64,000 nucleotides of DNA from Planctomycetia bacterium. GTDB taxonomy: Bacteria > Planctomycetota > Planctomycetia > Pirellulales > UBA1268. Every line of letters starts with the position of its first letter. Position 1 is the first letter of the stretch. The stretch lies in NCBI GenBank assembly GCA_014192425.1, contig BJHK01000014.1:1-64000 (forward strand), given 5' to 3'. The position numbers were made by a program, and so were the translations under genes. Shown here piece after piece: positions 7,851 to 17,381 of the stretch. The notes below the pieces were generated by a model. That model searched no databases and was not told where the DNA came from. It saw only the letters and a list, made by a program, of their open reading frames with translations.

Positions 7851-9952
7851 TGCCCAGCTCCGCTCACGTCCGCTCACCGCTCCCCGTCTGGCAATGGCTC
7901 GTTCCCGCCCTTGCGGCCATCGTCATCTGCCTGCCGGCGTGGAACGGCGAACTGATCTGGGACGACCACGGCCTCTACCTCACCGACAATCCGCTGATGC
8001 GGGCCGCCGATGGACCGTGGCGGTTCTGGTTCTCGACCGAGTGCGTTGACTACTACCCGCTCACCTACACCCTCTTCTGGGTGCAGTGGCAACTTGTCGG
8101 CGCCGCCCCGTGGCTCTACCACGCGACGAACTTCCTGCTCCATGGCATCGCCACGGCGCTCCTGGTCCGCCTCTTGCACCGCCTCTCCGTGCCAATGCCC
8201 TGGCTCGTGGGCCTGCTCTTCGCCGTGCATCCGCTCCAAGTGGAGACGGTGTCCTGGATCTCCCAGCAAAAAGCCCTCCTGGCCACGGCCTGCGGCTACG
8301 CCGCCCTGATCGCGTTCGACCGCGACCGCGACCGTGCCTCTGGCCGCTGGCCGGCGCGTCTGGCCGCGGTGGTGCTCTACGCCCTGTCCCTGGCCGCGAA
8401 GCCAATCTTCATCACGCTGCCGCCGATCCTCTTCGCCTGGACGGCGCTCTCGGGGCCAAGTGATCCACGTTCAAGCAAGGCCTGGGCCCGCGCCGCAGCC
8501 GTGACGGCTCCGTTCTTCGTGATCGCCCTCGTCTTCGGCGTGGTGGGGATCCCGTTTCAGCTCAAGGGTTTCGAGCCCGACGCCCGCGGCCAGGACATGC
8601 TTTCCCGGTTCGCGAGCCTCGGCTGGACGGCCTGGTTCTACGTCTGGAAAACCTGCTGGCCCTTCGACCAGTGCTTCATCTACCCGCGCTGGCGGATCGA
8701 CGGCCAGAACCTGCTGCACTGGCTGCCGAACGCAGGCATCGTGGCCGTCGCTCTCTTGCTGGCCGGGCTACGCGGTCGGCTCGGCGATCGGCCGCTCATC
8801 GCATGGCTCGTGTATCTCCTGACGATGCTGCCGGCACTTGGCATCGTGGACGTCGGCTTCTGGCAGTTCTCGTATGTGGCCGATCATTACGTCTACCAAT
8901 CGCTCCCGGCACTGCTCGTGCTGGCGGTTGATCTCGTTTGGTTGTGCGTGCCAGTGAACAGGCCGGCGGGCGTCGGTTCGGGCGCGGCCCATCGCGCTTG
9001 CCTTTGGCTCGCGGTGGCTGTCGCCTGCCTGCTCGCCGTCATCTCGTGGCAGCGGGCGCGTATCTACCGGACGGAAGCCGGCCTCTGGCTCGACACGCTC
9101 GCCAAGAACCCCTCGGCCGAGATCGCCTGGTATCAGTTGGCCGTTGCCGATGCGGCGTCCGGCCGGCTCGCGGAAGCCGAGGCGCGGTATGCGCGGGCGG
9201 CCGCGCTCAGTCCGCGGGTGGCCCGCACCTGGGTGCGGCTCGGTGAAACCCGCCGCGGCCTGCGGAAGTGGGCGGCCGCACGGGAGGCCTATGCGCAGGC
9301 GGTCGCGCTCGACAACCGACCGTCTCGCGATCGACTGACCGCGGCGGTCGGCGGAGCCATCGCCGCGCTCGCCACCGGCGAGCCGACGGCAGCACTCGAC
9401 CTGCTCAAGGGCGAGGTCGCCCCGCATCTCGACACGGTCTCACTCACCGCCGAAGACCGGACAGGCCTCACGGCTCGGGCTGCTGCGTACCGTCGCGCGG
9501 CGCTGCTGGCCAGCGGCGACACTGAAGCCGCGGCTGCGGCAGAGGCGGCGCTCGCTCGGTATCTCGACCGCAACGCCAACGCTCGCGAGCCGGCTGCTCG
9601 CGCGAGCGACGAAGCCCGGCAGCCTGCCGCCGCGGCCACGATCTGGGCGTCGCTTGCAGCCGACGATCCGGCATTCCTGGCGAACCTCGCCGCCAGCCTG
9701 ATGGCTGCCGGACAGACCGACGCGGCAGTCAGCGCGTTCCTCGAATCTGCCCGCCGATTCCCCGACGATCCCGGGATGGCAGCCAACGCCGCCCGCGCTC
9801 TCGCAATCGCCGGCCGCCCTGCAGAAGCGCTGCCGCTCTTCGAGCGGGCGCTCGAGCGCGGCCGCGCCGCAGGGATCGACCCCACGACGCTCACCCGCTG
9901 GGCCGAGGAGCGCGTGCGCGCCGGGGCCGCAGCCGGAAAATCCGCGCCATGA
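7847..9952 (+). CDS. GT-C fold membrane glycosyltransferase-like protein with TPR repeats
   Basis: The 701-residue protein overlaps the previous gene by ATGA; a second ATG follows directly, so the start is 7847 or 7850. Motifs are NGELIWDDHGLYLTDNP (D39, D40) and VHPLQVETVSWISQQKALLA, followed by about ten membrane spans. An Ala-rich TPR tail from about residue 420 includes GRLAEAEARYARAAALSPRVARTWVRLGETRRG and ends PDDPGMAANAARALAIAGRPAEALPLFERAL. It is closest in style to the 4001 protein. Its 3' end overlaps the convergent YfhO-like gene by 62 bases. It is the last gene of the 1706-9952 operon. Confidence 0.87.
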   Translation: MMPSSAHVRSPLPVWQWLVPALAAIVICLPAWNGELIWDDHGLYLTDNPLMRAADGPWRFWFSTECVDYYPLTYTLFWVQWQLVGAAPWLYHATNFLLHGIATALLVRLLHRLSVPMPWLVGLLFAVHPLQVETVSWISQQKALLATACGYAALIAFDRDRDRASGRWPARLAAVVLYALSLAAKPIFITLPPILFAWTALSGPSDPRSSKAWARAAAVTAPFFVIALVFGVVGIPFQLKGFEPDARGQDMLSRFASLGWTAWFYVWKTCWPFDQCFIYPRWRIDGQNLLHWLPNAGIVAVALLLAGLRGRLGDRPLIAWLVYLLTMLPALGIVDVGFWQFSYVADHYVYQSLPALLVLAVDLVWLCVPVNRPAGVGSGAAHRACLWLAVAVACLLAVISWQRARIYRTEAGLWLDTLAKNPSAEIAWYQLAVADAASGRLAEAEARYARAAALSPRVARTWVRLGETRRGLRKWAAAREAYAQAVALDNRPSRDRLTAAVGGAIAALATGEPTAALDLLKGEVAPHLDTVSLTAEDRTGLTARAAAYRRAALLASGDTEAAAAAEAALARYLDRNANAREPAARASDEARQPAAAATIWASLAADDPAFLANLAASLMAAGQTDAAVSAFLESARRFPDDPGMAANAARALAIAGRPAEALPLFERALERGRAAGIDPTTLTRWAEERVRAGAAAGKSAP

Positions 9953-12596
9953 CGACCGCCGTCACGGCGATCCAGGCTCCGAGCGTGATCCAGACGGTGC
10001 GATCGAACGTTCGCGAGCGATATTCGTATTCGATCACGTGCCGCCCGGCGGGCAGGCGGCAGGCCCGCTGGATCTGATTGGCCCGCAGGATCGGCTGCTC
10101 CTGCCGCGGTCCGCCCGCGGTCGTCACGAAGAGTCGCCAGTCGGGGTCGAACGTGTCGGCAAGCACTACCACGCCCGGATCGGCCAGCGTGCATTCGATC
10201 ACCACCCGCTGCGATTCATCGCTCACAATCCGGCACTCATCCGACGCGGCTGGGGCTGCCGCAGGCTCCACGTGGGCAACCGATGCATCGTCTTTCTCCA
10301 CCACGACCGGCCGGGATAGCCCCGGCAGTTCACGCGATGGAAACGCGATCAGCCGCAGTCGATCGAGCCATGGCTGCCACGTACGGCTGGTGACGGGCTC
10401 GAGTTCGAGCACCTCGCGCACGATCCGCACCCGCGGCAAGGCCGACTCATTGCGGATGGCGAGGGCGACTGGCGGCTCTTCCTCCTCACCCGGCAGAAAC
10501 AGCGGCATCCGCGGCAGCGGCAGTCCGGCGGGGGCCGGCCCTTCGTAGTCGCCTTGCTTCTGCCCCGCCGACCAGTCGGCAAACTGGGCCTGCAGGTCAG
10601 CCTTCGTGAGGCCATCGAGCGGCACAACGAAATACTCAACCGCAGCCTGGTCGAATACCCGCCGTGGCACGCAAACGCGACCATCGACATCGATCGGCTC
10701 GGCCAGCATCTTGAGCGTGGCGGGCAGCGCCGTGCTCGGCTCACCAAACACTCCCCACCCGTGCAGCCACGGCACGTGCCCCCGCATCGCCACGCCCGTC
10801 CAGCGGGTGAATCGCTTGGGGTCGCGGTGATCAACGAACTTCGGCGGCGCCCCCCACACGACCATCCGAGGCGTGGGCGAGGCCGCGGCCAGATCAGCCC
10901 GCCGCCCTTCGCGCAGGCCGTCGAGATAGTCACCGGCCCGAGCGAGATCGCCAAACGGTTGCAGGAAAACCTGCCCGCGGCCGGCGATCGCGAGATCGGC
11001 CGCCGTAAGAATCATCAGGGCCATCGCCACCGGTAGCCGGAGATTTGTCCCGATGTCGATTTCGGAAGCCGAGCCCCGCAGCAGCCACGCGACGGTCGCC
11101 GCCACGAGCGTTGCCTGCATGGCACCGCCGAGCACGACCCAAAAGGCGGCGGCCCGTCTCGGGTCGCCCGGCGGCCCGGGCAGCACATCGGCGACCCCCA
11201 CGACGATCGCCCGCACGACGAGCACCGCCGTGACGACACCCATGCACACAGCAAGAGTGAGGCACGTCGTCGCCAGCCGCCGCCGCACGGCCGTCTCGTC
11301 GAGCCGCGTGAGCACGAGCGCCGCAATCTGCGCGAAGGCGAGCGCGAAGACCGTCAGCCACTTCGACGGATACCGAAACCCCGCATATCCCGGTGCGATC
11401 ACCGTGAGCAGCCAGTAAAGGCCGCCCACCTCGTCGCCGGGGCGATAGCCGAGTGCGCGAATGTCGCCCGCAGCCAGGGCCATCGCGCCGCGGCCCAAGC
11501 CCACGAGCCCGAGGCCGCCGAGACTGGCCCAGAAAGCACACCCGAGAACGACGAGCCAGATTTTCACCGCGCTCCCTCGCCGGCCTCGCCGACCGATGGC
11601 CGTCGCGACGGCGGCTGCCGGTACGATGCCGGCGTAGAGCGAGTCCACCCACGGCCCCGGCGCATCGAGGCCGAGCACGCTTGGCCAGCGATAGAAAAGC
11701 GGCCCCGAGGCCGCCGGCCAGACCAGTTCGATCAGCCGCCACGGCTGCAGCGCCAACCTGTAGATTAGTTCCTGGTGGGGTGCCGCGGCCGACGACCGCC
11801 CGAGCACCAGATCAGCCCACTGCATGCCGAGCGAACGGGTCGATTCCCGGGCAAACTCTGCCGCCAGTGCAATCGGCATGAGCGCGAGGCAGCCGGCAAC
11901 GGCTGCCGCCACGCCTAGGCTCGCGCCACCACGCCACGAGCGGCCCGGTATCAGAAGCCACATCAGTCCGAGCACGAGCCCCGTGTGATAGGCCGACTGC
12001 GGGTCGCCGCTGAGCACGGCCATCGCGAGCGCGACGGCGAGCAGCAGCACCTGCTCGATCCCTGCCCCGTGCAACATTCGCCATCCGGCATACACGCCCC
12101 AGACCAGCCAAGCGGCACCGGCGATATAGATCGGGTTGTAGATCTGAAACAAGACAATGCCGCTGAAGGCATACGCGAGTCCCGCGACCGTCGCCGCAGG
12201 GCGAGCGCAGCCTTGGCATCGCGCGAGCAGATATCCTCCGGTAGCAGCGAGCCCAAGATGAAAGATCGCAAGGACCGTGAGCGACAGTCCATCCGGCAGG
12301 AGAATCGAGAGGATCACCTGCGGCGGATAGAACGCTCCCGACGTGCCCATGCCCGCCAGCGGCTGGCCACCATTGAGCAGCGGGTTCCACAGCGGCACCC
12401 TCCCCGCGAGCCATTCCTCGCGAACGAGCTTGTAGAGCGGCGGATAAAAGTGGAGCGAATCCCGGTAGGCGAAGACGGCATCGGGCCGAAGCGCTTCGAA
12501 AAACAGCACTGCGACTACCGCGACCAGGGCAGCCGGAAACAATCTGCGGCCTACGTCCTGATCGGTTCCTTGCATGATTCTCACAGTCTTCGCCAC
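9891..12596 (-). CDS. giant YfhO-like membrane protein with C-terminal beta domain
   Basis: The protein has 901 residues from the GTG at 12596; an ATG at 12575 is an equally good start. Span 1 is followed by the loop AYRDSLHFYPPLYKLVREEW (D46), then WNPLLNGGQPLAGMG (about 70-84). Roughly twelve spans reach residue ~530. A long extracytoplasmic part follows and ends in a beta-rich domain (VVLADTFDPDWRLFVTT, LPAGRHVIEYEYRSRTF), and a last span closes the protein. This layout is that of the YfhO/GT-C superfamily, whose Gram-positive members glycosylate lipoteichoic acid. The Asp after the first span is in the place of the GT-C catalytic acid, which is inference. Paralogues lie at 20504, 23284 and 49168. 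It stands alone, convergent with the plus-strand operon. Confidence 0.82.
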   Translation of the reverse strand: MAKTVRIMQGTDQDVGRRLFPAALVAVVAVLFFEALRPDAVFAYRDSLHFYPPLYKLVREEWLAGRVPLWNPLLNGGQPLAGMGTSGAFYPPQVILSILLPDGLSLTVLAIFHLGLAATGGYLLARCQGCARPAATVAGLAYAFSGIVLFQIYNPIYIAGAAWLVWGVYAGWRMLHGAGIEQVLLLAVALAMAVLSGDPQSAYHTGLVLGLMWLLIPGRSWRGGASLGVAAAVAGCLALMPIALAAEFARESTRSLGMQWADLVLGRSSAAAPHQELIYRLALQPWRLIELVWPAASGPLFYRWPSVLGLDAPGPWVDSLYAGIVPAAAVATAIGRRGRRGSAVKIWLVVLGCAFWASLGGLGLVGLGRGAMALAAGDIRALGYRPGDEVGGLYWLLTVIAPGYAGFRYPSKWLTVFALAFAQIAALVLTRLDETAVRRRLATTCLTLAVCMGVVTAVLVVRAIVVGVADVLPGPPGDPRRAAAFWVVLGGAMQATLVAATVAWLLRGSASEIDIGTNLRLPVAMALMILTAADLAIAGRGQVFLQPFGDLARAGDYLDGLREGRRADLAAASPTPRMVVWGAPPKFVDHRDPKRFTRWTGVAMRGHVPWLHGWGVFGEPSTALPATLKMLAEPIDVDGRVCVPRRVFDQAAVEYFVVPLDGLTKADLQAQFADWSAGQKQGDYEGPAPAGLPLPRMPLFLPGEEEEPPVALAIRNESALPRVRIVREVLELEPVTSRTWQPWLDRLRLIAFPSRELPGLSRPVVVEKDDASVAHVEPAAAPAASDECRIVSDESQRVVIECTLADPGVVVLADTFDPDWRLFVTTAGGPRQEQPILRANQIQRACRLPAGRHVIEYEYRSRTFDRTVWITLGAWIAVTAVVMARIFRLRPRRARAPRPSG

Positions 12597-12655
12597 GCGG
12601 CCCCTTCGCTCTCAGGGCAAACCGTTATACCCTTACGGCGTCGGACAAACCCACC

Positions 12656-12661
12656 AAGGAG
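12656..12661 (+). promoter_or_regulatory. ribosome binding site AAGGAG fixing a GTG start
   Basis: AAGGAG lies six bases before the GTG at 12668. It is one of the few strong Shine-Dalgarno sites in the window and settles the start of the aminotransferase gene on a GTG rather than a later ATG. Confidence 0.7.
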
Positions 12662-12667
12662 CCGTGC

Positions 12668-13822
12668 GTGCGATTCGTCGATCTCCCTGCCCAGTTCACC
12701 GCCCTCGAACCGGAGATCACCGCCGCGGTCATGGGTGTGCTCGCCCGCGGCGACTACATCCTCGGCCGGGCCGTGGCCGAGTTCGAGACGGCCTTCGCGG
12801 ACTACTGCGGCGCCGGCCATGCGATCGGCTGCGCCAACGGGCTCGACGGCCTGACGCTCCTCTTGCAGGCCGCGGAGATCGGCCCGGGCGACGAGGTGAT
12901 CACCCAGTGCAACTCGTTTGCCGCCACCGCCTACTCGATCACGCGGGCAGGTGCGACCCCTGTGCTCGTGGACTGTCGCGACGACGACCTGGCGATGGAT
13001 CTCGACCAGATTGAAGCCGCGATCACGCCGGCCACGCGGGCGATCGTGGGAGTGCACCTTTACGGGCGGCTGCTCGATGTCGCCCGGCTGCGGCAAGTTG
13101 CCGATGCCCACGGGCTTCTATTGTTCGAGGACGCCGCTCAGGCTCACGGAGGGATTCCGTTCAACAACGGTGGGTTTTCCGGGCCGCGACGGCGGGCGGG
13201 GGCGTTGTCCGACGGCGGTTCGTTCAGTTTCTATCCCGCCAAGAATCTTGGTGCCGCCGGCGATGGCGGGATGGTCACGACCCACCGGCTCGACCTCTCC
13301 GAACGCGTCCGGCTGGCGATCAACTACGGCCAGAGCGAGCGATATATCCATGCCGCTGCCAACGGCACCAACTCCCGGCTCGACACGATCCAGGCGGCGA
13401 TCCTGCTCGTGAAACTCGCGCATCTCGATGCGTGGAACGCCCGGCGGCGGCAGGTGGCCGAATGGTATGCGACCGCCCTCGCCGACACTGGCGTCCAGCT
13501 TCCGCCGCTGCCGACCGAGCCCGACTCGCACGTCTGGCATCTCTACACTGTGCGGGTTCCGCCCGGCTGCGATCGCGATCGTGTGCGGGCGATTCTCGCG
13601 GAGCAGGAGATCGAAACCGGCCTCCACTACCCGCGGCCGATCCATCTGCAGCCGGCCTTTGCCAGCCTGAATATCCCCCGCGGGGCCTTTCCGGTGGCCG
13701 AGTCCGCGGCCGAGCGGCTGATTTCGCTACCGATGCATCCGTTTCTTACGCGCGACGACGTGCATCGCGTGGCGGCGGCCCTCGAGACTGCGCTCGCCGC
13801 GCAGGGGGCGGCCCGACCATGA
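12668..13822 (+). CDS. DegT/DnrJ/EryC1/StrS family PLP-dependent sugar aminotransferase
   Basis: The 384-residue protein has the fold-type I aminotransferase landmarks. These are NGLDGLTLLLQAAEIGPGDEVI, the PLP-pyridine-binding Asp in FEDAAQAHGG (D155) and the Schiff-base Lys in FYPAKNLGAAGDGG (K192). The AKNLGAxGDGG form is common in enzymes that aminate 3-keto nucleotide sugars (QdtB, FdtB, WbpE/WlbC types). The next gene is a Gfo/Idh-type dehydrogenase joined by ATGA, and such pairs (WlbA/WbpB with WlbC/WbpE) oxidise C3 and then aminate it. A 3-amino sugar product is therefore likely, on an unidentified nucleotide sugar. The GTG start is supported by an AAGGAG six bases upstream. Confidence 0.92.
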   Translation: MRFVDLPAQFTALEPEITAAVMGVLARGDYILGRAVAEFETAFADYCGAGHAIGCANGLDGLTLLLQAAEIGPGDEVITQCNSFAATAYSITRAGATPVLVDCRDDDLAMDLDQIEAAITPATRAIVGVHLYGRLLDVARLRQVADAHGLLLFEDAAQAHGGIPFNNGGFSGPRRRAGALSDGGSFSFYPAKNLGAAGDGGMVTTHRLDLSERVRLAINYGQSERYIHAAANGTNSRLDTIQAAILLVKLAHLDAWNARRRQVAEWYATALADTGVQLPPLPTEPDSHVWHLYTVRVPPGCDRDRVRAILAEQEIETGLHYPRPIHLQPAFASLNIPRGAFPVAESAAERLISLPMHPFLTRDDVHRVAAALETALAAQGAARP

Positions 13823-14880
13823 CCCTCGCCAGCGATGCATCTCGATCTGATCCCGTGCGGCTCGTGCTCTGCGGCGCCGGGCACTGGGGCCCCAACATCA
13901 TCCGCGCGTTGCTTGACGACCGCCGCGTGCGGCTCGCCGCCATCGTGGAGACCGACCCGGCACGTCGGCAGGCTCTGGAATCGCGGTACGGCGTTTGTAC
14001 CTCGGCCGACCTCGAGCCGCACCTCCGCGACCCGGCGATCGACGCCGTGATCGTCTCGACGCCGGCGGCATCTCACGCATCGCTTGCCACGGCCGCACTT
14101 ACGCACGGTAAGCATGTGCTGGTTGAAAAACCGATGGCCGCCACGCACCGCGAGGCCGAAGATCTCTGCCGGCATGCCGCCCGTGCGCAGAGGATCCTGA
14201 TGGTGGGCCACGTGTTCCTGTTCAACAACGCCTTTCGGGAGATGAAGCGTCGGCTCGAGGCCACCGACTTCGGGCGGCTCCTCTATCTTTACGCCCGGCG
14301 GCTCAACCTCGGCCCCGTCCGGGCCGACGTGCACGCCGGCTGGGATCTCGCCAGCCACGACGTGTCGATGTTCCTGGCGATCAAGAAGACGCTCCCGGTG
14401 ACCGTGACCGCCTCCGGGCAGTGCATGATCCGCAATGGCATCCCCGACGTCATCTTCGCAAACCTGTTCTTTCCCGACGGCACCTGCGGCCACATCCATG
14501 CCAGTTGGCTCGACCCCCAGAAGATTCGCGACGTCGTGGCGGTCGGCGAACGCCGGATGATCGTGTTCGACGATATGTCGCTGCAGGCTCCGCTGCGGGT
14601 CTACAACCATGGCTTCGATCGGCTCGCCGCCGACGATGCGACCGCGATCGTGGACACGTTCGGCGAGTTCCGGGTGCAGCTCAAGCAGGGCGAGCTCGTC
14701 GTGCCGCCGACCGCGACCGGTCAGCCGCTGGCGGCCGAGCTCGACGAGTTTGTCTCGGCGTTGATCGCGGGGCGGCCGGTCGAAAGCGACGGCCGGTTCG
14801 GAGCGGACGTCGTGGCGGTGCTCGAAGCCATCGACCGCTCGCTGGCCGAGGATTCGCGGGCGGTGGCGGTCGCGTCATGA
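13819..14880 (+). CDS. Gfo/Idh/MocA family NAD(P)-dependent sugar dehydrogenase
   Basis: The 353-residue protein has an N-terminal Rossmann domain with GAGHWGPNIIRALL (about 19-32) and the family motif VEKPMA (E103-K104-P105). A C-terminal substrate domain (about residues 130-340) includes AGWDLASHDVSMFL. The GxWGPN variant is shared with the WlbA/WbpB group, which oxidise C3 of UDP-N-acetyl-hexosaminuronic acids. ATGA overlaps on both sides tie it to the aminotransferase upstream and the GT2 downstream. The likely role is to make the keto sugar for the aminotransferase. An N-terminal tail of about 12 residues precedes the fold. Other sugar oxidations cannot be excluded. Confidence 0.9.
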   Translation: MTLASDASRSDPVRLVLCGAGHWGPNIIRALLDDRRVRLAAIVETDPARRQALESRYGVCTSADLEPHLRDPAIDAVIVSTPAASHASLATAALTHGKHVLVEKPMAATHREAEDLCRHAARAQRILMVGHVFLFNNAFREMKRRLEATDFGRLLYLYARRLNLGPVRADVHAGWDLASHDVSMFLAIKKTLPVTVTASGQCMIRNGIPDVIFANLFFPDGTCGHIHASWLDPQKIRDVVAVGERRMIVFDDMSLQAPLRVYNHGFDRLAADDATAIVDTFGEFRVQLKQGELVVPPTATGQPLAAELDEFVSALIAGRPVESDGRFGADVVAVLEAIDRSLAEDSRAVAVAS

Positions 14881-15635
14881 CTCACGCCCGCCGCCTCCGG
14901 AGCCTGTTTTTCGCGCCAGTCTTCGACCAGTGTGAAGAGCTGCCAGCCCTGCTCGCTGCATTCCGGACAACCACGCTGCCGTGCGATGAGTTGCTGCTTG
15001 TCAACAACGGCAGCACCGACGGAAGTGCGGAGCTGATCCATACGAGCGGCTTTCCGTATCTCGATCTCCCCCGGAACCTCGGCGTCGGGGGAGCGTTCAT
15101 GGCGGCGGCCGACTACGCGATCGCGGGAGGATTCGACGTGCTCGGCGCCATCGCCGGCAACGGCAAGATGCTGCCGGCGGAGATGCATCGCGTGCTCGAC
15201 CCGGTCGCGAACGGCTCCGCCGATTACGTCACGGGGAGCCGCTACCTGCCGGGCGGAAGCTCCCCCAACCTCACCCGCTTTCGCGGGCTGGCGATCCCGG
15301 CGGTTACGCTCGCCGTGCGGCTGCTGACCGGCCGGCGCATCACCGACGCCACGTGCGGCTACCGCTGCTACCGGCTCGACATTCTGAAGCGGGCCACGTT
15401 CGACTGGCATGCCCCGTGGCTCGAGGGCTATGGCTTCGAGTACTATCTTTACGCCCACGTCCTCCAGGACCGCTCGATCCTCTCGATCGAGGTGCCGGTG
15501 ACCATGCGGTATCCACCAGCCGGTCGGCGGCACACCAAGATTCGCGCCGTCGTGGGCTGGTGGGACATGTTCAAGCCCTTCCTCGTCGCCCGATTCGATG
15601 GGCAGGGGTTCAGGACTTGCCAGTCCGCGTCATGA
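14877..15635 (+). CDS. GT2 family glycosyltransferase
   Basis: The 252-residue protein is a GT2-type domain with LLLVNNGSTDGSAELI and NLGVGGAFMAAADYAI. The usual DxD block is replaced by AIAGNGKMLPAEM. It ends in a YGFEYYLYAHVL / IEVPVTMRYPP block like that of polyprenyl-phosphate sugar synthases. No membrane span is seen. It closes the amino-sugar cassette 12668-15635 (ATGA overlap with the dehydrogenase) and probably transfers or lipid-loads the sugar made there. The missing first Asp of DxD is seen in some members of this GT2 subgroup, so it need not mean inactivity. Its last six bases overlap the convergent FkbH-like gene. Confidence 0.85.
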   Translation: MTHARRLRSLFFAPVFDQCEELPALLAAFRTTTLPCDELLLVNNGSTDGSAELIHTSGFPYLDLPRNLGVGGAFMAAADYAIAGGFDVLGAIAGNGKMLPAEMHRVLDPVANGSADYVTGSRYLPGGSSPNLTRFRGLAIPAVTLAVRLLTGRRITDATCGYRCYRLDILKRATFDWHAPWLEGYGFEYYLYAHVLQDRSILSIEVPVTMRYPPAGRRHTKIRAVVGWWDMFKPFLVARFDGQGFRTCQSAS

Positions 15636-17381
15636 CTCCACGCGCACTGCGATCGCCGGCGGCACCGGAATGTCTGCTAGCTGCAATGGCGTGCCAGAAG
15701 CCCAGCCAATTCCCTCCAGAAAGATCGACGCGGGCGCATTTCTCGATGTCGGCTCGAAAACAAATTCGACTCGATGTGGCGGCGACGCGGGCCATATCGA
15801 TGCGATGCTGCCGATGATAGCGTTTTCCACGCATCGCCCCAAGACACGACAGCTCAGCACAAAGTTCGTGATGACGGCCGTGTCTGCCATTCGTTCAGCG
15901 ACTATCGCACCTACGACACCCGACGATCCGAAGCAGTCTTCGTACTCAACGCTGACGAGGGCCGACCCTAGGTCTTGGAGCCTTGCCAAGTCAGCTTCCG
16001 AAAACCGGCGTCCGGCCATATTGAACTGCGTCGTACGTTCAAACAACTGCGACAAACGGCCGCGCTGGACCGGCTCGGCCAGTCGCAGCGTGAGCCGGAT
16101 TTGCAGTGCTTTCAAGAAATTGTCGAGCGTCGATGATGTCGCGGCCAGTTCCCTCCGCCGGCCTGCATTTCGGTAATCCAAGCGACGGATCCGATCTCCT
16201 TCGGTCAAGTATGGACGGTCGAATCCCTCGATTGCAGCGAGTCTTGAAGGGTACTCACTCAGGCGCTCTGGCACCTGTACCACTTCGACCTCCGGACACC
16301 TTTGCCGCAGCAATAAACACTCGGCGGCAGAGTCGTCGAGCATGACCATCCGATCCAAGCCAACGCCGAGTTCCTCCGCGATCGACCTCAGGTTTTCGTC
16401 TTTCGTGAGCCAATTCGCACGAATCGCGGCGAAATCCTCCTCGTCGAGCGGAAATTCCCTGTCTCGCAGGATGGCCGTCACATCCTCCTGCTGATTCTTG
16501 CTGTTGATGGCGAGAATGATGCCGGTGGTAGCCAATGCCTTCAATTGCGCGAGGATATGCCAATAGACCCGGCCGGCATAGCTATCCGGCTTGTATATCA
16601 CCCCAGACGGCCCCATCTCACCCAACACTCCCTGCCAGAGCGTGCCATCGAGATCAACGACCAACGCCTTCTTGCGTGGAAGACACGTCGCCACAATCTG
16701 TCGAGCCAGAGCGTGAGCCACACGGTTCGCTCCCTCGGCAGAAAACGGCGAATCATCAGACAGATAATGCTTGGGGCTCACACAGCGGTCGTGCCCCCAT
16801 CTGGCCAGGACGTCATGGAAAGGCAAGACTTCGAGTCGCCGGGAATGGCATTCCGCCAGGAGCGAGGCATTGGCGTCGAGCAGAAACGAATTCCGTCCGA
16901 AGCTACCGACGTGGGCGTATGTATCGTTGACGCCCGGTAATGAGCTGAACAAAGACGATACGATGACATGATCGCCCGTACGCGATCGATAGGTGTCGCA
17001 CAGTTCCAACCTTGCCCGTAGCCGTGTGAAAAACTGCTGCCGCTGCTCCTCGTTTGGCTCCACGGCTTGGGAGCCTACCAGCTTCTCAAAGTCACTGAGC
17101 ACGACCACATTCGTCGCGGACGCCTGGCGATCATCACGGTCGGCGGTCATCAGCCAGCCCTCTATCTGGTAGGGCGGAAGTTGGACGATATCGGGGTCAA
17201 GCCCGCAATTCCGGCAGAAGTATCGAAGCGGCTCGACGATTCCCGCGACAGTGCATTCCGCCAGAAGCTTGACGCCCACACGCAGCCCGCTTGGGCGATA
17301 CTTCCCGACTCGGCTCTCGTAGTCGGCGTGAAAAGCCGCAATCGCCGCGATTGAAGGGTTCGTGGTGGGATCTTCAGTCAT
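15630..17381 (-). CDS. FkbH-like HAD-superfamily protein (subfamily IIIC)
   Basis: The 583-residue protein has the FkbH layout: an N-terminal part (1-235) resembling the SGNH-like region of the family, a HAD domain (about 238-385) and a C-terminal GNAT-like part. The HAD domain carries VVDLDGTLWQGVLGE (D243, D245), AINSKNQQ (S294), K327 in WLTKDE and MLDDS (D349, D350). Characterised FkbH proteins take D-1,3-bisphosphoglycerate, remove the phosphate and load the glyceryl group onto an acyl carrier protein. An ACP gene lies three genes upstream in the same operon, with a beta-helix acyltransferase between, so glyceryl-ACP formation for glycan decoration is a good hypothesis. It is joined to the VOC gene by ATGA. 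The base composition is visibly less GC-rich than neighbouring blocks. Confidence 0.85.
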   Translation of the reverse strand: MTEDPTTNPSIAAIAAFHADYESRVGKYRPSGLRVGVKLLAECTVAGIVEPLRYFCRNCGLDPDIVQLPPYQIEGWLMTADRDDRQASATNVVVLSDFEKLVGSQAVEPNEEQRQQFFTRLRARLELCDTYRSRTGDHVIVSSLFSSLPGVNDTYAHVGSFGRNSFLLDANASLLAECHSRRLEVLPFHDVLARWGHDRCVSPKHYLSDDSPFSAEGANRVAHALARQIVATCLPRKKALVVDLDGTLWQGVLGEMGPSGVIYKPDSYAGRVYWHILAQLKALATTGIILAINSKNQQEDVTAILRDREFPLDEEDFAAIRANWLTKDENLRSIAEELGVGLDRMVMLDDSAAECLLLRQRCPEVEVVQVPERLSEYPSRLAAIEGFDRPYLTEGDRIRRLDYRNAGRRRELAATSSTLDNFLKALQIRLTLRLAEPVQRGRLSQLFERTTQFNMAGRRFSEADLARLQDLGSALVSVEYEDCFGSSGVVGAIVAERMADTAVITNFVLSCRVLGRCVENAIIGSIASIWPASPPHRVEFVFEPTSRNAPASIFLEGIGWASGTPLQLADIPVPPAIAVRVES

